A stretch of DNA of 64,000 nt from Dactylococcopsis salina PCC 8305 (GCF_000317615.1 NC_019780.1:2067840-2131839), one strand, 5' to 3'. Counted from the first letter of the stretch, positions 34,494 to 44,100 are shown. Program-made: numbers and translations. Notes: generated by a model from the letters alone, not told the origin.

Positions 34494-34716
34494 ATCACAC
34501 TTAGGGATAAAATTATCCTTAATCTTATCAATTGAGCGCAAAAATCACCAAAGACTTTGTTACTCTAAAAAACACCGCACTCATTTTAAGTTAAATTATC
34601 TTTCTACGGGGGCTTTGATCCCAAAGGAAGAAGCAAGAACTGATAAAATGTAACTAAATCAAGGTTGGTGTTCCCACTTGAGAGAAAAAGCCGATCATAA
34701 AAAAGGATGAAAAAAT

Positions 34717-35040
34717 ATGGTAGCAACCGCAGAAGTAACAGACAATAGCTTCCAAGAGGAAGTTTTAGAAAGCACCATGACAGTGCTTGTTGATTTTTGG
34801 GCGCCCTGGTGTGGCCCTTGCCGCATGGTCGCACCAGTGGTAGAAGAAATCTCACAACAATATGATGGTCAGGTAAAAGTGGTAAAAGTTAACACTGATG
34901 AAAACCCCAACGTGGCAAGCCAATATGGGATTCGTAGTATTCCCACTTTGATGATATTTAAAGATGGTCAGCGTGTGGATATGGTAGTTGGTGCTGTGCC
35001 TAAAACCACTTTGGCAAATACTTTAGAAAAGTATCTATAG
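34717..35040 (+). CDS. trxA: Thioredoxin
   Basis: The 107-residue protein is a classic m-type thioredoxin. [20 protein letters not shown] carries the redox-active CGPC, and [20 protein letters not shown] contains the cis-Pro. It reduces Calvin-cycle and other target disulfides in the cytoplasm. The start [17 protein letters not shown] follows an AAAAAGGATGA ribosome site. A terminator hairpin follows at 35130. Confidence 0.96.
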   Translation: MVATAEVTDNSFQEEVLESTMTVLVDFWAPWCGPCRMVAPVVEEISQQYDGQVKVVKVNTDENPNVASQYGIRSIPTLMIFKDGQRVDMVVGAVPKTTLANTLEKYL

Positions 35041-35129
35041 TCACTCCCAATTTGAACAACGAAGGATCAAAAAACTGATTTTAGAAAACTTAATTCGGTA
35101 ACATCTTAGTTACCCAAGCGCAAAATATG

Positions 35130-35174
35130 TAGGGGAAATTAACTGGCTAACCAGTGTCAATTTTCCCCTATTTT
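35130..35174 (+). terminator. trxA terminator hairpin
   Basis: TAGGGGAAATT and AATTTTCCCCTA form a long stem around an inner TGGCTAACCA hairpin, followed by TTTT. It lies 90 bp after the trxA stop. Confidence 0.7.
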
Positions 35175-35209
35175 CATCACTAGGGCTGCAATGCGGCTAA
35201 GAAGATTTT

Positions 35210-36277
35210 ATGGATGTCTCCCCTCGTCAAAATTCCTCTCTACCTCAAGAAATGGAAAGTCTGATTGATCGTCTTCCTGCTACAGAAAAGGCGCGTTGGA
35301 TCAAAGAAGCGATACAGGTTTTAAGTCGTCTGGTTGTAGAAGATACGACAACCGCAGACTGGAAAATTATTGCTCGAACGTTACAAGATTTAGAAGCAGG
35401 GTTGACCGTTTTTGCTCCTTATCGTCATACTCGTAAGGTAACTGTTTTTGGCTCGGCTCGTATCGCTCCCGAAACCGAAGAATATGCGCTGGCTAGAGAG
35501 TTTTCCCGTTGTCTTGCCAAACAAGGATTTATGGTGATGACGGGTGCGGGTGGTGGCATTATGGCGGCGGGAAATGAGGGAGCAGGTGGCGGTAATTCTT
35601 TTGGTTTAAATATTCAGCTTCCTTTTGAACAAGGCGCAAATGCTTATATTCAAGATGATGAGAAGTTAATCGGTTTTAAGTATTTCTTTACGAGAAAGTT
35701 ATTTTTCTTGAGAGAATGTGACGCGATCGCGCTTTTTCCAGGGGGATATGGCACACAGGATGAGGCGTTTGAATGTTTAACCCTCTGTCAAACAGGGAAA
35801 CAACCGCCAATTCCACTGGTTTTGATTGATAAACCGGGTGGTGACTACTGGAAAGCCTGGGATAGTTATATTCGGAAACATTTGATCAAAGGGGGGTTAG
35901 TGAGTCCAGATGATAATTGCATTTATACCATCACTGATGATTTAGAGGTGGCTTGTCATGCGATTAACCATTTTTATCGAGTTTATCATTCAAGTTGTTA
36001 TGTGGATGATTTGTTGGTGATGCGTTTGCATGGTGAACCCACTGACGCACAAGTGGCTTGGTTAAATCAAGCATTTAGCGATATTTTAGTGAAAGGGGAG
36101 ATTGAAAAAAGCGCCCCTCTCCCCGAAGAAAATGGTGATGGAACAAGTCAACTTTTCCGTTTGGTGTTTCATTTCAATCAGCGCGATTTGGGGCGGTTGT
36201 ATAAGCTAATTCGCACGATTAATGAGTTTCCGATTACTGTTCCTCCTCGTGTCGAAACTCATCCTGAACAAAAATAA
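35210..36277 (+). CDS. LOG family protein (lysine decarboxylase-like)
   Basis: The 355-residue protein contains the LOG/TIGR00730 nucleotide-binding core: VTVFGSARIAPETEEYALAR, VMTGAGGGIMAAGNEGAGGG and LFPGGYGTQDEAFECLTLCQ, the PGGxGTxxE motif. LOG enzymes cleave cytokinin-type or other nucleoside monophosphates at the N-glycosidic bond. The ~80-residue N-terminal and ~90-residue C-terminal extensions are typical of the long cyanobacterial form. The substrate here is unknown. Confidence 0.85.
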   Translation: MDVSPRQNSSLPQEMESLIDRLPATEKARWIKEAIQVLSRLVVEDTTTADWKIIARTLQDLEAGLTVFAPYRHTRKVTVFGSARIAPETEEYALAREFSRCLAKQGFMVMTGAGGGIMAAGNEGAGGGNSFGLNIQLPFEQGANAYIQDDEKLIGFKYFFTRKLFFLRECDAIALFPGGYGTQDEAFECLTLCQTGKQPPIPLVLIDKPGGDYWKAWDSYIRKHLIKGGLVSPDDNCIYTITDDLEVACHAINHFYRVYHSSCYVDDLLVMRLHGEPTDAQVAWLNQAFSDILVKGEIEKSAPLPEENGDGTSQLFRLVFHFNQRDLGRLYKLIRTINEFPITVPPRVETHPEQK

Positions 36278-36306
36278 ATCAAGAAAAATAAATTTTCGCT
36301 TCGGGG

Positions 36307-36336
36307 TTGACAAAGCTCGATCGAGTATGACATGAT
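36307..36336 (+). promoter_or_regulatory. tRNA-Gly promoter
   Basis: TTGACA (36307-36312) is followed, after 18 bp, by CATGAT (36331-36336), about 20 bp before the tRNA. The -35 is consensus; the -10 is weak. Confidence 0.5.
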
Positions 36337-36357
36337 TAAAGGGTGATTGAGTTTCAC

Positions 36358-36429
36358 GCGGGTGTAGCTCAGCGGTAGAGCGTCACCTTGCCAAGGTGAA
36401 TGCCGTGGGTTCGAATCCCATCACCCGCT
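36358..36429 (+). tRNA. trnG: tRNA-Gly (GCC)
   Basis: The cloverleaf is complete. The acceptor GCGGGTG pairs with CACCCGC. The D-arm is GCTCAGCGGTAGAGC. The anticodon stem CACCT/AGGTG carries loop TTGCCAA with anticodon GCC. The T-arm is GTGGGTTCGAATCCCAT. The discriminator is T. The CCA end is not encoded. It is 72 nt long. Confidence 0.96.
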
Positions 36430-36654
36430 TTCTAAAAGTTCTTCTATGTAAAAGTTCCAGCCTCTACCAATTAACTGCTCCGAAATATCCTTTGTCTGGG
36501 CTGGTCGTTTGTGCTGAGTGCCGAAGCATTTGTCATTTAGAAAATTTAACCTTAATAAAAGTAGGGTGGGCAAGGCAAACCTTAATTACAATTATAAAAT
36601 TTAACAATTAAAATCTTTCGTATAAGTTGGGTAGATTGTAGCGAAATCCAACAT
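36430..36654. other. Intergenic region with degenerate repeats
   Basis: GTAGGGTGGGCAAGGCAAAC (36561-36580) and a degenerate TAAGTTGGGTAGATTGTAGC with CGAAATCCAACA (36624-36655) are present. No gene is evident; a frame crossing the tRNA is spurious. Confidence 0.6.
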
Positions 36655-37020
36655 TTAGAAATCCCTATCTTCCCAACAGATCATTGCTGCTTCCTGTGTT
36701 TGATCCGCCCAGAGAGATTCTTCTTCAATATCGCTTTGAGAACGGTTTTGGTAAAACGATCGCAGCTGGTTTTCCATCTGTATGTTAATTTTTACGTGCG
36801 ATCGCGTTTCATAAACAGCTTGAAGACAATCTTCAAAATCATCCCCTTCCCAAGTTTCAGTATGACTTAGCAAAGACCCCTTAACCGTCTCAGATTGAAT
36901 TTCCTCTTGAGTTTCTTGTTCAGCTAAAAAAGTAATAAAATCTGCAACTAAACGCAAGCGTTCGCTGGATAGTTTTGACAAATTTTCCTCAATTTTTTCA
37001 CGAAATGATGAGACACTCAT
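36655..37020 (-). CDS. Antitoxin-like protein (DUF2281/VapB-like start)
   Basis: The 121-residue protein begins with MSVSSFREKIEENLSKLSSE and RLRLVADFITFLAEQE, the helical LSxERLxxVxDFIxFL motif found in cyanobacterial antitoxins. The middle has TWEGDDFEDCLQAVYETRS, also common in this group. The C-terminal 40 residues (ESLWADQTQEAAMICWEDRD) may bind a toxin. No toxin gene lies next to it. Function is inferred from family resemblance. Confidence 0.55.
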   Translation of the reverse strand: MSVSSFREKIEENLSKLSSERLRLVADFITFLAEQETQEEIQSETVKGSLLSHTETWEGDDFEDCLQAVYETRSHVKINIQMENQLRSFYQNRSQSDIEEESLWADQTQEAAMICWEDRDF

Positions 37021-37076
37021 AAATAATCTAAAAGTAATTGGTTACAATCATTCAATTGGTATGCTCGATAAAAAAG

Positions 37077-37352
37077 TTATTTTTCAAAAGAGATTTTTAG
37101 ATGGGTTCCAGTTGCTTTAGCGATACGTTCTAGGGTGGCAATTGTCGTATTTTGCTTACCACTTTCAATTCGCGCTATAGCAGACTGTTTTGCATTCATT
37201 TTTTCGGCTAACTCTTGTTGAGTCATTCCAGCACTGATACGAGCATAAATAATTGCAGAGGCTAAGTCAAATTCAGAAGCTAATTCTTCGTAGGCTTTTT
37301 GGTAATCTGGTTTTTTTTGCCACTCTTTGTGTAAATCTGTAATCTTTGTCAT
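37077..37352 (-). CDS. XRE-family antitoxin (HigA-like)
   Basis: ATG at 37352 gives 91 residues. The C-terminal HTH_XRE domain is clear: ISAGMTQQELAEKMNAKQSA, IARIESGKQNTTIATLERIA, KATGTHLKISF. The N-terminal MTKITDLHKEWQKKPDYQKA is typical of antitoxins that follow a Gp49-like toxin. The longer start at 37487 runs through the toxin gene in another frame. It probably represses its own operon. Confidence 0.8.
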   Translation of the reverse strand: MTKITDLHKEWQKKPDYQKAYEELASEFDLASAIIYARISAGMTQQELAEKMNAKQSAIARIESGKQNTTIATLERIAKATGTHLKISFEK

Positions 37353-37356
37353 TCCT

Positions 37357-37608
37357 CTATCTCCTTTGCTCTTTGTAAAGCAAGTTGGATTTCTTTTCGG
37401 GGGGTTTTTTGTTTTTTTTAATGAACACTCGAACCACAACGACTCGCTTAGGCTTTGCGGTGACATACAGAGCGCGAGAAATGCCATCTTTACCTGTCAT
37501 CCGAATTTCCCAGAGAGAACCTTCTAGATGTTTAACATAAGGCCTTCCCACATTGGGTAATCCATATTCAGCAATAAGTTCAGCAATTCGCACAAATCGC
37601 GCCTTCAT
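37357..37608 (-). pseudogene. Gp49/HigB-like toxin, frameshifted and 5'-damaged
   Basis: The frame reads MKARFVRIAELIAEYGLPNV, then RPYVKHLEGSLWEIRM and ISRALYVTAKPKRVVVVRVF, the core of phage-derived Gp49/HigB-like RelE-fold toxins. At an eight-A run (about 37415) the frame shifts. In the next frame the expected tail KKQKTPRKEIQLALQRAKEI and EE is intact and ends at the antitoxin ATG. Upstream, a TGA stands in frame before ETSFWASLPED, so the N-terminus is also cut. The toxin is therefore probably inactive while the antitoxin remains. Confidence 0.7.
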
Positions 37609-37772
37609 ATCCTCTGGTAAACTCGCCCAAAAAGACGTTTCTCACTTTTTAGCATTTACAGGAGTTGTCAAATCTGCGTCTAAACACGCTGATGAGGAGG
37701 CAGAAGACTTTTGAAACCTGCGCTAGGATAAGCTATACTTAGCAAATTAAGGAGATCGCAAATCTTCACTAT

Positions 37773-39338
37773 TTGTTAAAAATTCTCCCGCGGAGGCTGC
37801 TCAACTTAGAACAAACTCGACGCACGCCGTTGTTTAAGGGTCCCTATGTTAGTCTCAGTCGCAGTTTTCGCCAGGGTGCCGCGATCGCTGATCTTGCTTC
37901 GGAAAATATCCTTCATCCGCATCTGGAGAATATTGCAGAATATCCTTCTCTCTACGGACATCAAGAAAAAGCGGTTCGCGCTATCTCCCAAGGGAAAACC
38001 ACTTTAATCTCGACAGGAGGTCGGGGAAAACGGAATGTTTCCTTTATCCTATTATTAGCCATTGTCTGCAACTCAAAGACCAGAACGCCCCAAAAGGAAT
38101 TGTAGCAATTATTGTTTATCCCATGAATGCTCTTGCAGAAGATCAATTGGGACGTTTAAGGGAACTTCTCGCGGGACAAGGAATTACCTTTGGGATGTAT
38201 GTGGGGAAAACTCCAGAAAAGACGGCTGATGCACCTGGAAAACGCCTCAAAACAGGGTCATCGAAGAAGGATTATCAAGCAGCACTCAAAAAAGCCCAAA
38301 ACCGTGAACAAAACCAGACTATTTACCCGCCAGAGGAAGAGTTGGTCGTTCTCTTAGCCGTTAAGCAAAAAGACAAACAAGCAGGAAAACTCACCAGTTG
38401 CGTGGCGGCGGGTCAAGCGTCGGGAAGACAGAGTTTAGGACGATATCGAGAACCGATCCGAGAAATTCGCGCCACAACGGTTTCTGATGTTCATGTTCTC
38501 AGCCAAAACCTAATTCACCATGCGGAACGGAAACGGCTGTTAGTCTTTGCGGATAACCGTCAAGATGCAGCGTTTCAAGCGGGATGGATGCAAGATCACG
38601 CGAGACGCTATCGCTTGCGATCTTTTATGCTGGATTAACACCAGAACTAGATTTTATCCAAAACTGGGCAAATTTAACAGGAATTAACCCAGAAGAGTTA
38701 ACTAATGGTGTTGCTGCGTTACTGGATATGACTCGCCGTTCTGGAATATTGCTCGATCGAGAAGGGGGAATCTTTTCTAATACCATTTTGGAGAATTGGC
38801 GCTACAGTATCGACGACTTAAGCCCCCCAAACTTGGGGGGTTGGGGGGCTTTAAGGTAACTTGACTTTTCCAAAATGGTATAAATTGTGGCATGAAAGTG
38901 AGTTGGAAATCCAACGGGGTTATCTCCCACTGTTGCAAGGCGTTCTGTGTGGGGTTAAAATTGCAACGGGAAAGCACTGACCATAACCAACGGGTGAAAC
39001 AATGGTTAACGGAACGAGGGGAAACGATCGCGCTACAAGCCCCCAAAAAATGGGGAATGGCAACAGAGATCATTCCTGATTTTATCCGAGATTTGTGGCA
39101 ACTGCTCACAGAAGACTTAAACTTACTCGCCAATACCAAGTTAAGGGGAAAACGCAGCATTTTAAGAGGCTGTAATGATGTTTATCAGCTTGATGGGGAC
39201 TTTCTTTTGATGGTGTTGGATCAGCAGTTTTCGATGTTGCGTTCCCGTGAACATTCGGCGCAAGTTCCCGCTAAGGATCGGGAAAAGGTGGAAAATCTGT
39301 TTAAGAATGAACATCGGGAAGAGGTGAATACTTTAATC
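37773..39338 (+). pseudogene. DEAD-type helicase, N-terminal part, multiply frameshifted
   Basis: Fragments in all three frames belong to one large Lhr/YprA-like superfamily-2 helicase. The first is SLSRSFRQGAAIADLASENI, then LYGHQEKAVRAISQGKTTLI. A frameshift falls inside Walker A: STGG, then SGKTECFLYPIISHCLQLKD one frame over, followed by IVAIIVYPMNALAEDQLGRL (motif Ia). Motif II (DExH) is missing, so there is an internal deletion near 38330. RLLVFADNRQDAAFQAGWMQ follows, another shift near 38620, a dispersed repeat inserted at about 38815-38885, another shift near 38965, and a final intact stretch to ...EEVNTLI at 39338. An antisense group II intron then interrupts it. Confidence 0.75.
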
Positions 39339-41689
39339 GGGTAAGGTTCGAGAGTCGCCTCTCTCCCCTCCCCTAAGAACCGTACGTGACAGTTTCCCAT
39401 CATACGGCTCAAGCCTTGCTTCCAACCTTCGTCTTGGTTTTTGAACTGTGTACCTGCTTATGACACGCTTTGTGTAAGTGGATTAAATTCTCAGTGTCGT
39501 CTGAGCCACCGTCTTTCACAGGTATTATATGGTGAGTCTCAATTTCTTCCCCGTTATAGAGGCTTTCTCCACAGACAGGACACTTATGTTCTTGCATCTT
39601 GGCTACTTGTTCGTATTTGCTACCTTTCGCCCACTTTTGTTTTCCTATCTTGAGGTTTCGTTTTTGCCAATAGTCTCGGAGTGAGGGGTTATCAGGGCTT
39701 GCTGTCCCTTTGACCTTGACGTGCCTGATGATAGGAGTGCTACTGATATCGTAGAGCATAAAGAATTTCTCCTTACCTCCGCGACCAGTGCAATAACACG
39801 CAAAGCGATTTCTCCCTCGAATCCGATTAAAGTAGCGGTTGAAGACCCACGTTTTTGATTTATTCGGGTGTCGCCGTAACGCCCATTTATAGAGGTAGTG
39901 CCACACGCGATTTTCAATGTAGCTAAAGGTTTCTTTGCTTACCACACCTCTGTAGTAGTTAGCAAAACCTCGGAGAAGTGGATTTAGGACTTTGATGACA
40001 TCTTCTTGGGTGCAAGCCTTCATTTTATTTAGAGTTTCCCCAATCTTTTTACAGAAGGCAAGGACCTTCTTTTTCTGGGGCTTTATCAATAATTTGCCAT
40101 CGTAGTGGCGTAAGTTGAACCCAAGAAAGTCAAAACCTTCTTCCATCGAGACGATTCTCGTCTTCTCCGCGCTGATTTCCAGACCTCGTTCTGACATCCA
40201 CTGCTTTATCTGGTCAAGTATATGTTCTAGGCTTTCTTTATCCTTTGAGGTGACCACGAAGTCATCTGCATAACGAATAACTCCGAGCTTCGGATTGACT
40301 GATTTAATGAAGTCCTCCAACCCGTGTAATCCAATGTTAGCTAATAGAGGACTAATCACCCCACCTTGTGGTGTTCCCATGTCGGTCGGATTTAGTACAC
40401 CCTTATCGAGGTAACCAGCTTTTAACCATCCTTCAATTAAGTCTCCACGTGGTACAGACTCGATTGCTGTCAAGATGGCTTCATGGGCAATGTTGTCGAA
40501 GAAGCCCTTAATGTCAGCGTCTAGAACCCAGAGGTGTCCACCACTTGGACTTGAATTAAGTCGAATCCAACATTGAGCAATGGCATCGTGACAACTCCGA
40601 CCGCATCTAAATCCATAGGAGTTAGGCTCGAATACTGCCTCCCACTCGGGTTCTAGTATATTTTTAACCATTGCTTGTGCGACTCTATCCCGTACGGTAG
40701 GGATTCCGAGGGGACGTTTCTTCCCGTTAGGTTTGGGTAGGTAAACTCGTCGTGTCGGGTTAGCTTTGGGCATTTCCCAACTGTTCACAAGTTTCACTCG
40801 CTCGTCTGGGGTGTTCAGTACCTCCTTATCTACCCCTGCGGTACGCTTTCCTTGATTAATTTGAGTGATTTGTCGCACTGATAATAGCAAATTGGCTCGG
40901 CTTCGTAACAACAGCTTCTGCAACCGACGTAATTGCTTCCACTGACCAAGACTTCTAGCACGAAAGATTCGCATACGCAAGTTTCTAACAGACTTCTTGA
41001 CCTTGCGCCAGTTAATCTGACCCCAGTCTGAAATCTCTCCCCTTAGTCCATTTGTCAACGTTATAGATGACATCTAACTTCTCCTCGGGTTCGTCACCCT
41101 TGTAAACTTCACCTTCGTATAAGACCCAAGACAAGTCTGCTATTCCTTTCGGTCAGGGATAATGTTTCAACCCCTATCCATCCCGTTACAGGCTGGCGTT
41201 CGCTTTTTGTCTCATCTTCTACCCCCCAGAGAGTTGTAGGTTCGTTGCCTCCCCTCTACTCTTGGCTCGACCAGCCTTGAGACCCTGTGGGGCTTACTCT
41301 GTTGCGTCGATTGAACATACGAGTTGGTTAGGATGGCTGACTTTTCTGCGGAAGGAGTAAGTTTCCACGTTGTTACGAACAGACAGCGTAACAACCACCT
41401 TCTTACCATTTTGGTCACAGCCTATCAGGGATAATTTGGCTGTTTTCTAGTATGACGCAGTTTAATCATCAGCTTAGACTATGTTCATCCTTCCAATTCT
41501 CCTTCTAGCACGGAGACCAGTCAATCCCTACCAGCAACCGTTACATTTGGGGCGTGCATTCCACTGGATTCATTACTTACTACCAGTGTCGCCATTCTCC
41601 AAGTGTGGAGAACTTTCCACGAAGGACAGGGGTGGAAATCCCTGTGGTGTAAGGGTTACACCGCTTCAACCGACCAGTTCAGGTCGCAC
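39339..41689 (-). mobile_element. Group II intron with RT/HNH ORF, antisense to its host gene
   Basis: On the minus strand the element begins GTGCGACC (5' end at 41689), as group II introns do. It ends after a domain V hairpin and a domain VI helix. Domain V, at 39377-39410, runs from GAGCCGTATG through GGGAAACTG to CACGTACGGTTC. The domain V start overlaps the ORF stop (TGAGCC). The 3' boundary is placed at 39339 because joining 39338 to 41690 restores the helicase frame ([18 protein letters not shown]). A boundary at 39341, giving a standard AC end, is also possible. It cannot splice from the host gene transcript because it lies antisense. Confidence 0.85.
39409..41073 (-). CDS. ltrA: Group II intron reverse transcriptase/maturase with HNH endonuclease
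   Basis: The 554-residue protein has the RT fingers/palm (VYLPKPNGKKRPLGIPTVRD, YGFRCGRSCHDAIAQC, the TPQGGVISPLLANI block and catalytic IRYADDFVV), a maturase X domain (NPLLRGFANYYRGVVSKETF) and a C-terminal HNH nuclease with zinc Cys (CPVCGE) and ETHHIIPVKDGGSDDTENL. It supports splicing and retrohoming of its intron. No stops or frameshifts are seen. The ~600-nt leader 41074-41689 is the ribozyme domains I-IV 5' part. Confidence 0.93.
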   Translation of the reverse strand: MSSITLTNGLRGEISDWGQINWRKVKKSVRNLRMRIFRARSLGQWKQLRRLQKLLLRSRANLLLSVRQITQINQGKRTAGVDKEVLNTPDERVKLVNSWEMPKANPTRRVYLPKPNGKKRPLGIPTVRDRVAQAMVKNILEPEWEAVFEPNSYGFRCGRSCHDAIAQCWIRLNSSPSGGHLWVLDADIKGFFDNIAHEAILTAIESVPRGDLIEGWLKAGYLDKGVLNPTDMGTPQGGVISPLLANIGLHGLEDFIKSVNPKLGVIRYADDFVVTSKDKESLEHILDQIKQWMSERGLEISAEKTRIVSMEEGFDFLGFNLRHYDGKLLIKPQKKKVLAFCKKIGETLNKMKACTQEDVIKVLNPLLRGFANYYRGVVSKETFSYIENRVWHYLYKWALRRHPNKSKTWVFNRYFNRIRGRNRFACYCTGRGGKEKFFMLYDISSTPIIRHVKVKGTASPDNPSLRDYWQKRNLKIGKQKWAKGSKYEQVAKMQEHKCPVCGESLYNGEEIETHHIIPVKDGGSDDTENLIHLHKACHKQVHSSKTKTKVGSKA

Positions 41690-42043
41690 GTCTGTACACC
41701 GACTCTGGAAATGGGGGTGAATATTGGCAGTTTAGATACTGTTTTGATGCGGAATGTTCCCCCCCTTCCTGCAAATTACTGGCAACGGGCAGGTCGTGCT
41801 GGTCGTCAGCATCGGATGGCGGTTAATTTCACTGAGGCCCGTCAAGCGAGTCACGATCGCGCTTATTTCCAAGACCCTCTCAAACTCTTACAGGGAGAGA
41901 TTACTCCCCCTCGTTTCAATTTACGCAACCGACTGATGTTGGAAAAGCACGTCCACGCGACAATGCTCACTATTTTACACCAGTTAGCGCGATCGCGTTT
42001 TTATGGTCGATGCGAGTCGAGGATTCGTCAAAGATGGCAATAA
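41690..42043 (+). pseudogene. DEAD-type helicase, C-terminal part fused to hsdM debris
   Basis: After the intron the helicase resumes with [20 protein letters not shown] (motif V) and [20 protein letters not shown] (motif VI), then [20 protein letters not shown] and LTILHQLAR. At about 41990, beside a GCGATCGCG site, the sequence changes into a type I methylase in another frame. The helicase C-terminus is therefore deleted. Confidence 0.7.
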
Positions 42044-42855
42044 AAACCGTCTGCGAGAACAGGATATTCGTAAAATTGTCGATGTTTTTAATCAACAACT
42101 TGTTATCCCTCATTATTCTCGTTTAGTTCCCATTTCAGAAATCACAAAAAACGACTATAACTTAAATCTTCCTCGTTATATCGACAGTCAAGAAATTGAA
42201 GACATTCAAGATATCGAAGCGCATTTACAGGGAGGAATCCCCAAAGCCGATATTGAAGGATTAGCTGACTATTGGGAGATTTATCCGCAATTAAAACAAG
42301 AATTATTTACACCACAGCGAGACGGTTATCTTAACATTAAAATTCCCACCGAACAAGTTAAAAAATACGTTTTTGAACATCCAGAATTTACTGAATATGC
42401 AAGCGCGATCGCGCAAATCTTTAATCAGTGGTGGAATGAAAACCTTCCCAATCTCAAAGGAATTAAACAAGGAGATAATCCCAAACCAATCATCCGTTCA
42501 TTAGCAGAATCATTACTGACTGCATTTGAAAATAGAAACCTGGAAAAAAATATCAGGAGTTAACCGTTGAAGAGATTAAAATCTTAGTGGTTGATGACAA
42601 ATGGCTTCTGACATTATGGGAAGCAGTACGATCGGAAATGGAACGTATTTCTCAACGTTTGGCGTAACGGATTCAAGATTTAGCCGAACGTTATGATGAA
42701 CCGTTACCACAGTTAGAAGAGGAAGCAGAAACATTAACGCAGAAGGTTGAACATCATTTACATTTGATGATGGAAAATTAGACAATAGTAAGTCAGGAGG
42801 AAGAAAAAGAATCGACTTTAATGATTTATTGGATGAAATGGGGGAGAGTTGAATA
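42003..42855 (+). pseudogene. hsdM: Type I restriction-modification methylase HsdM, C-terminal remnant
   Basis: The frame starts [20 protein letters not shown] and continues SRLVPISEITKNDYNLNLPR, RYIDSQEIEDIQDIEAHLQG, the typical C-terminal region of HsdM. The catalytic N6-adenine methylase core (NPPF) is absent. At the A-run near 42545 the frame shifts. The next frame reads VEEIKILVVDDKWLLTLWEA, then SQRLA, a TAA at 42667 where Gln is expected, and RIQDLAERYDEPLPQLEEEA. A last shifted piece KSGGRKRIDFNDLLDEMGES ends at 42852 before the hsdS ATG. The modification activity must be lost. Confidence 0.8.
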
Positions 42856-44100
42856 ATGGAAAGTCAGGAAGTAAAAGAGGGGTATAAGTTAACAGAAGTT
42901 GGGGTTATTCCTGAAGATTGGGAAGTACCTTTATTAGATCAAGTTGCGAAAAGAGGAAGTGGACATACACCAGATCAAAAATATCCAGAGTATTGGAATG
43001 GAAATATAAAGTGGATATCACTTAAAGACTCAGATCGTCTCGATGCTGTTTATATTTATGATACTGTTGCGAAAATTACCCAAGCCGGAATTGATAATTC
43101 ATCTGCAAAAATACATCCACTAGGAACTGTTGTTTTATCTCGTGATGCAGGAGTAGGTAAAAGTGCAATAATGGCAGATGATATGGCAGTTAGTCAGCAT
43201 TTTATGGCTTGGATATGTATTAGCAAGTATTTAAATAATCATTTTCTTTATTACTGGTTGCAAAAACAAAAATCTGAATTTGAAAGAATTGCTATTGGTA
43301 GCACTATTAAAACTATAGGCTTATCTTACTTTAAATCTCTTAAAATTCCACTTCCACCACTACCAGAACAAGAAAAGATCGCGCAGGTGTTGAGTGATGT
43401 AGATAGCGCGATCGCGCACCTCGATAAACTCATCAACAAAAAGCGTAACCTCAAGCAGGGAACAATGCAACAACTGCTGACAGAAAAAAAACGCCTCTCT
43501 AGTTTTAGTGGTGAATGGGAAGTTAAACCACTAGGAGATTTTATAGATAGGATAGTTGGAGGTGGAACACCTAGTCGAGAACAAGTCAAGTATTGGAATG
43601 GTAAAATATTTTGGGCGACTGTGAAAGATATTACATCTTTTTGTCCTTATCAAACTGAGGAAACAATTACAAAAGAAGGATTAGATTCAAGTTCGTCTAA
43701 TCTTATTCCAAAAGGAACTTTAATTATTTCTACAAGAATGGCAGTAGGAAAAGCTGTTATTTATGATGTTGATGTCGCTATTAATCAAGATTTAAAGGCA
43801 ATTTACGTTAAGTCTGAAATTGATCCAGAATTTCTGTTGTATTGCTTTTGTTATTATTCTTTAACGATTCAAGCATGGGGAAGTGGAAGCACAGTTAAAG
43901 GTATAAATCTTGAAGATTTAAAGAAAGTAAAATTTCCTTATATTTCTTTTACTGAACAAAAAGCGATCGCGCAAATCCTAACAGATATGGACGCAGAAAT
44001 CGAAGCCTTAGAAAAGAAGCGAGACAAATATAAAGCCATCAAACAAGGAATGATGCAAGAACTCCTCACAGGAAAAACCCGACTCATCCCAAAAAACTGA
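42856..44100 (+). CDS. hsdS: Type I restriction-modification specificity subunit HsdS
   Basis: The intact 414-residue protein has two target-recognition domains: VGVIPEDWEVPLLDQVAKRG near residue 15 and GEWEVKPLGDFIDRIVGGGT near 220. Each is followed by a conserved helical spacer (PLPEQEKIAQVLSDVDSAIA and TEQKAIAQILTDMDAEIEAL). It would set the DNA sequence recognised by HsdM/HsdR. With both partners broken it is an orphan, although it could pair with a methylase encoded elsewhere. Confidence 0.92.
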   Translation: MESQEVKEGYKLTEVGVIPEDWEVPLLDQVAKRGSGHTPDQKYPEYWNGNIKWISLKDSDRLDAVYIYDTVAKITQAGIDNSSAKIHPLGTVVLSRDAGVGKSAIMADDMAVSQHFMAWICISKYLNNHFLYYWLQKQKSEFERIAIGSTIKTIGLSYFKSLKIPLPPLPEQEKIAQVLSDVDSAIAHLDKLINKKRNLKQGTMQQLLTEKKRLSSFSGEWEVKPLGDFIDRIVGGGTPSREQVKYWNGKIFWATVKDITSFCPYQTEETITKEGLDSSSSNLIPKGTLIISTRMAVGKAVIYDVDVAINQDLKAIYVKSEIDPEFLLYCFCYYSLTIQAWGSGSTVKGINLEDLKKVKFPYISFTEQKAIAQILTDMDAEIEALEKKRDKYKAIKQGMMQELLTGKTRLIPKN

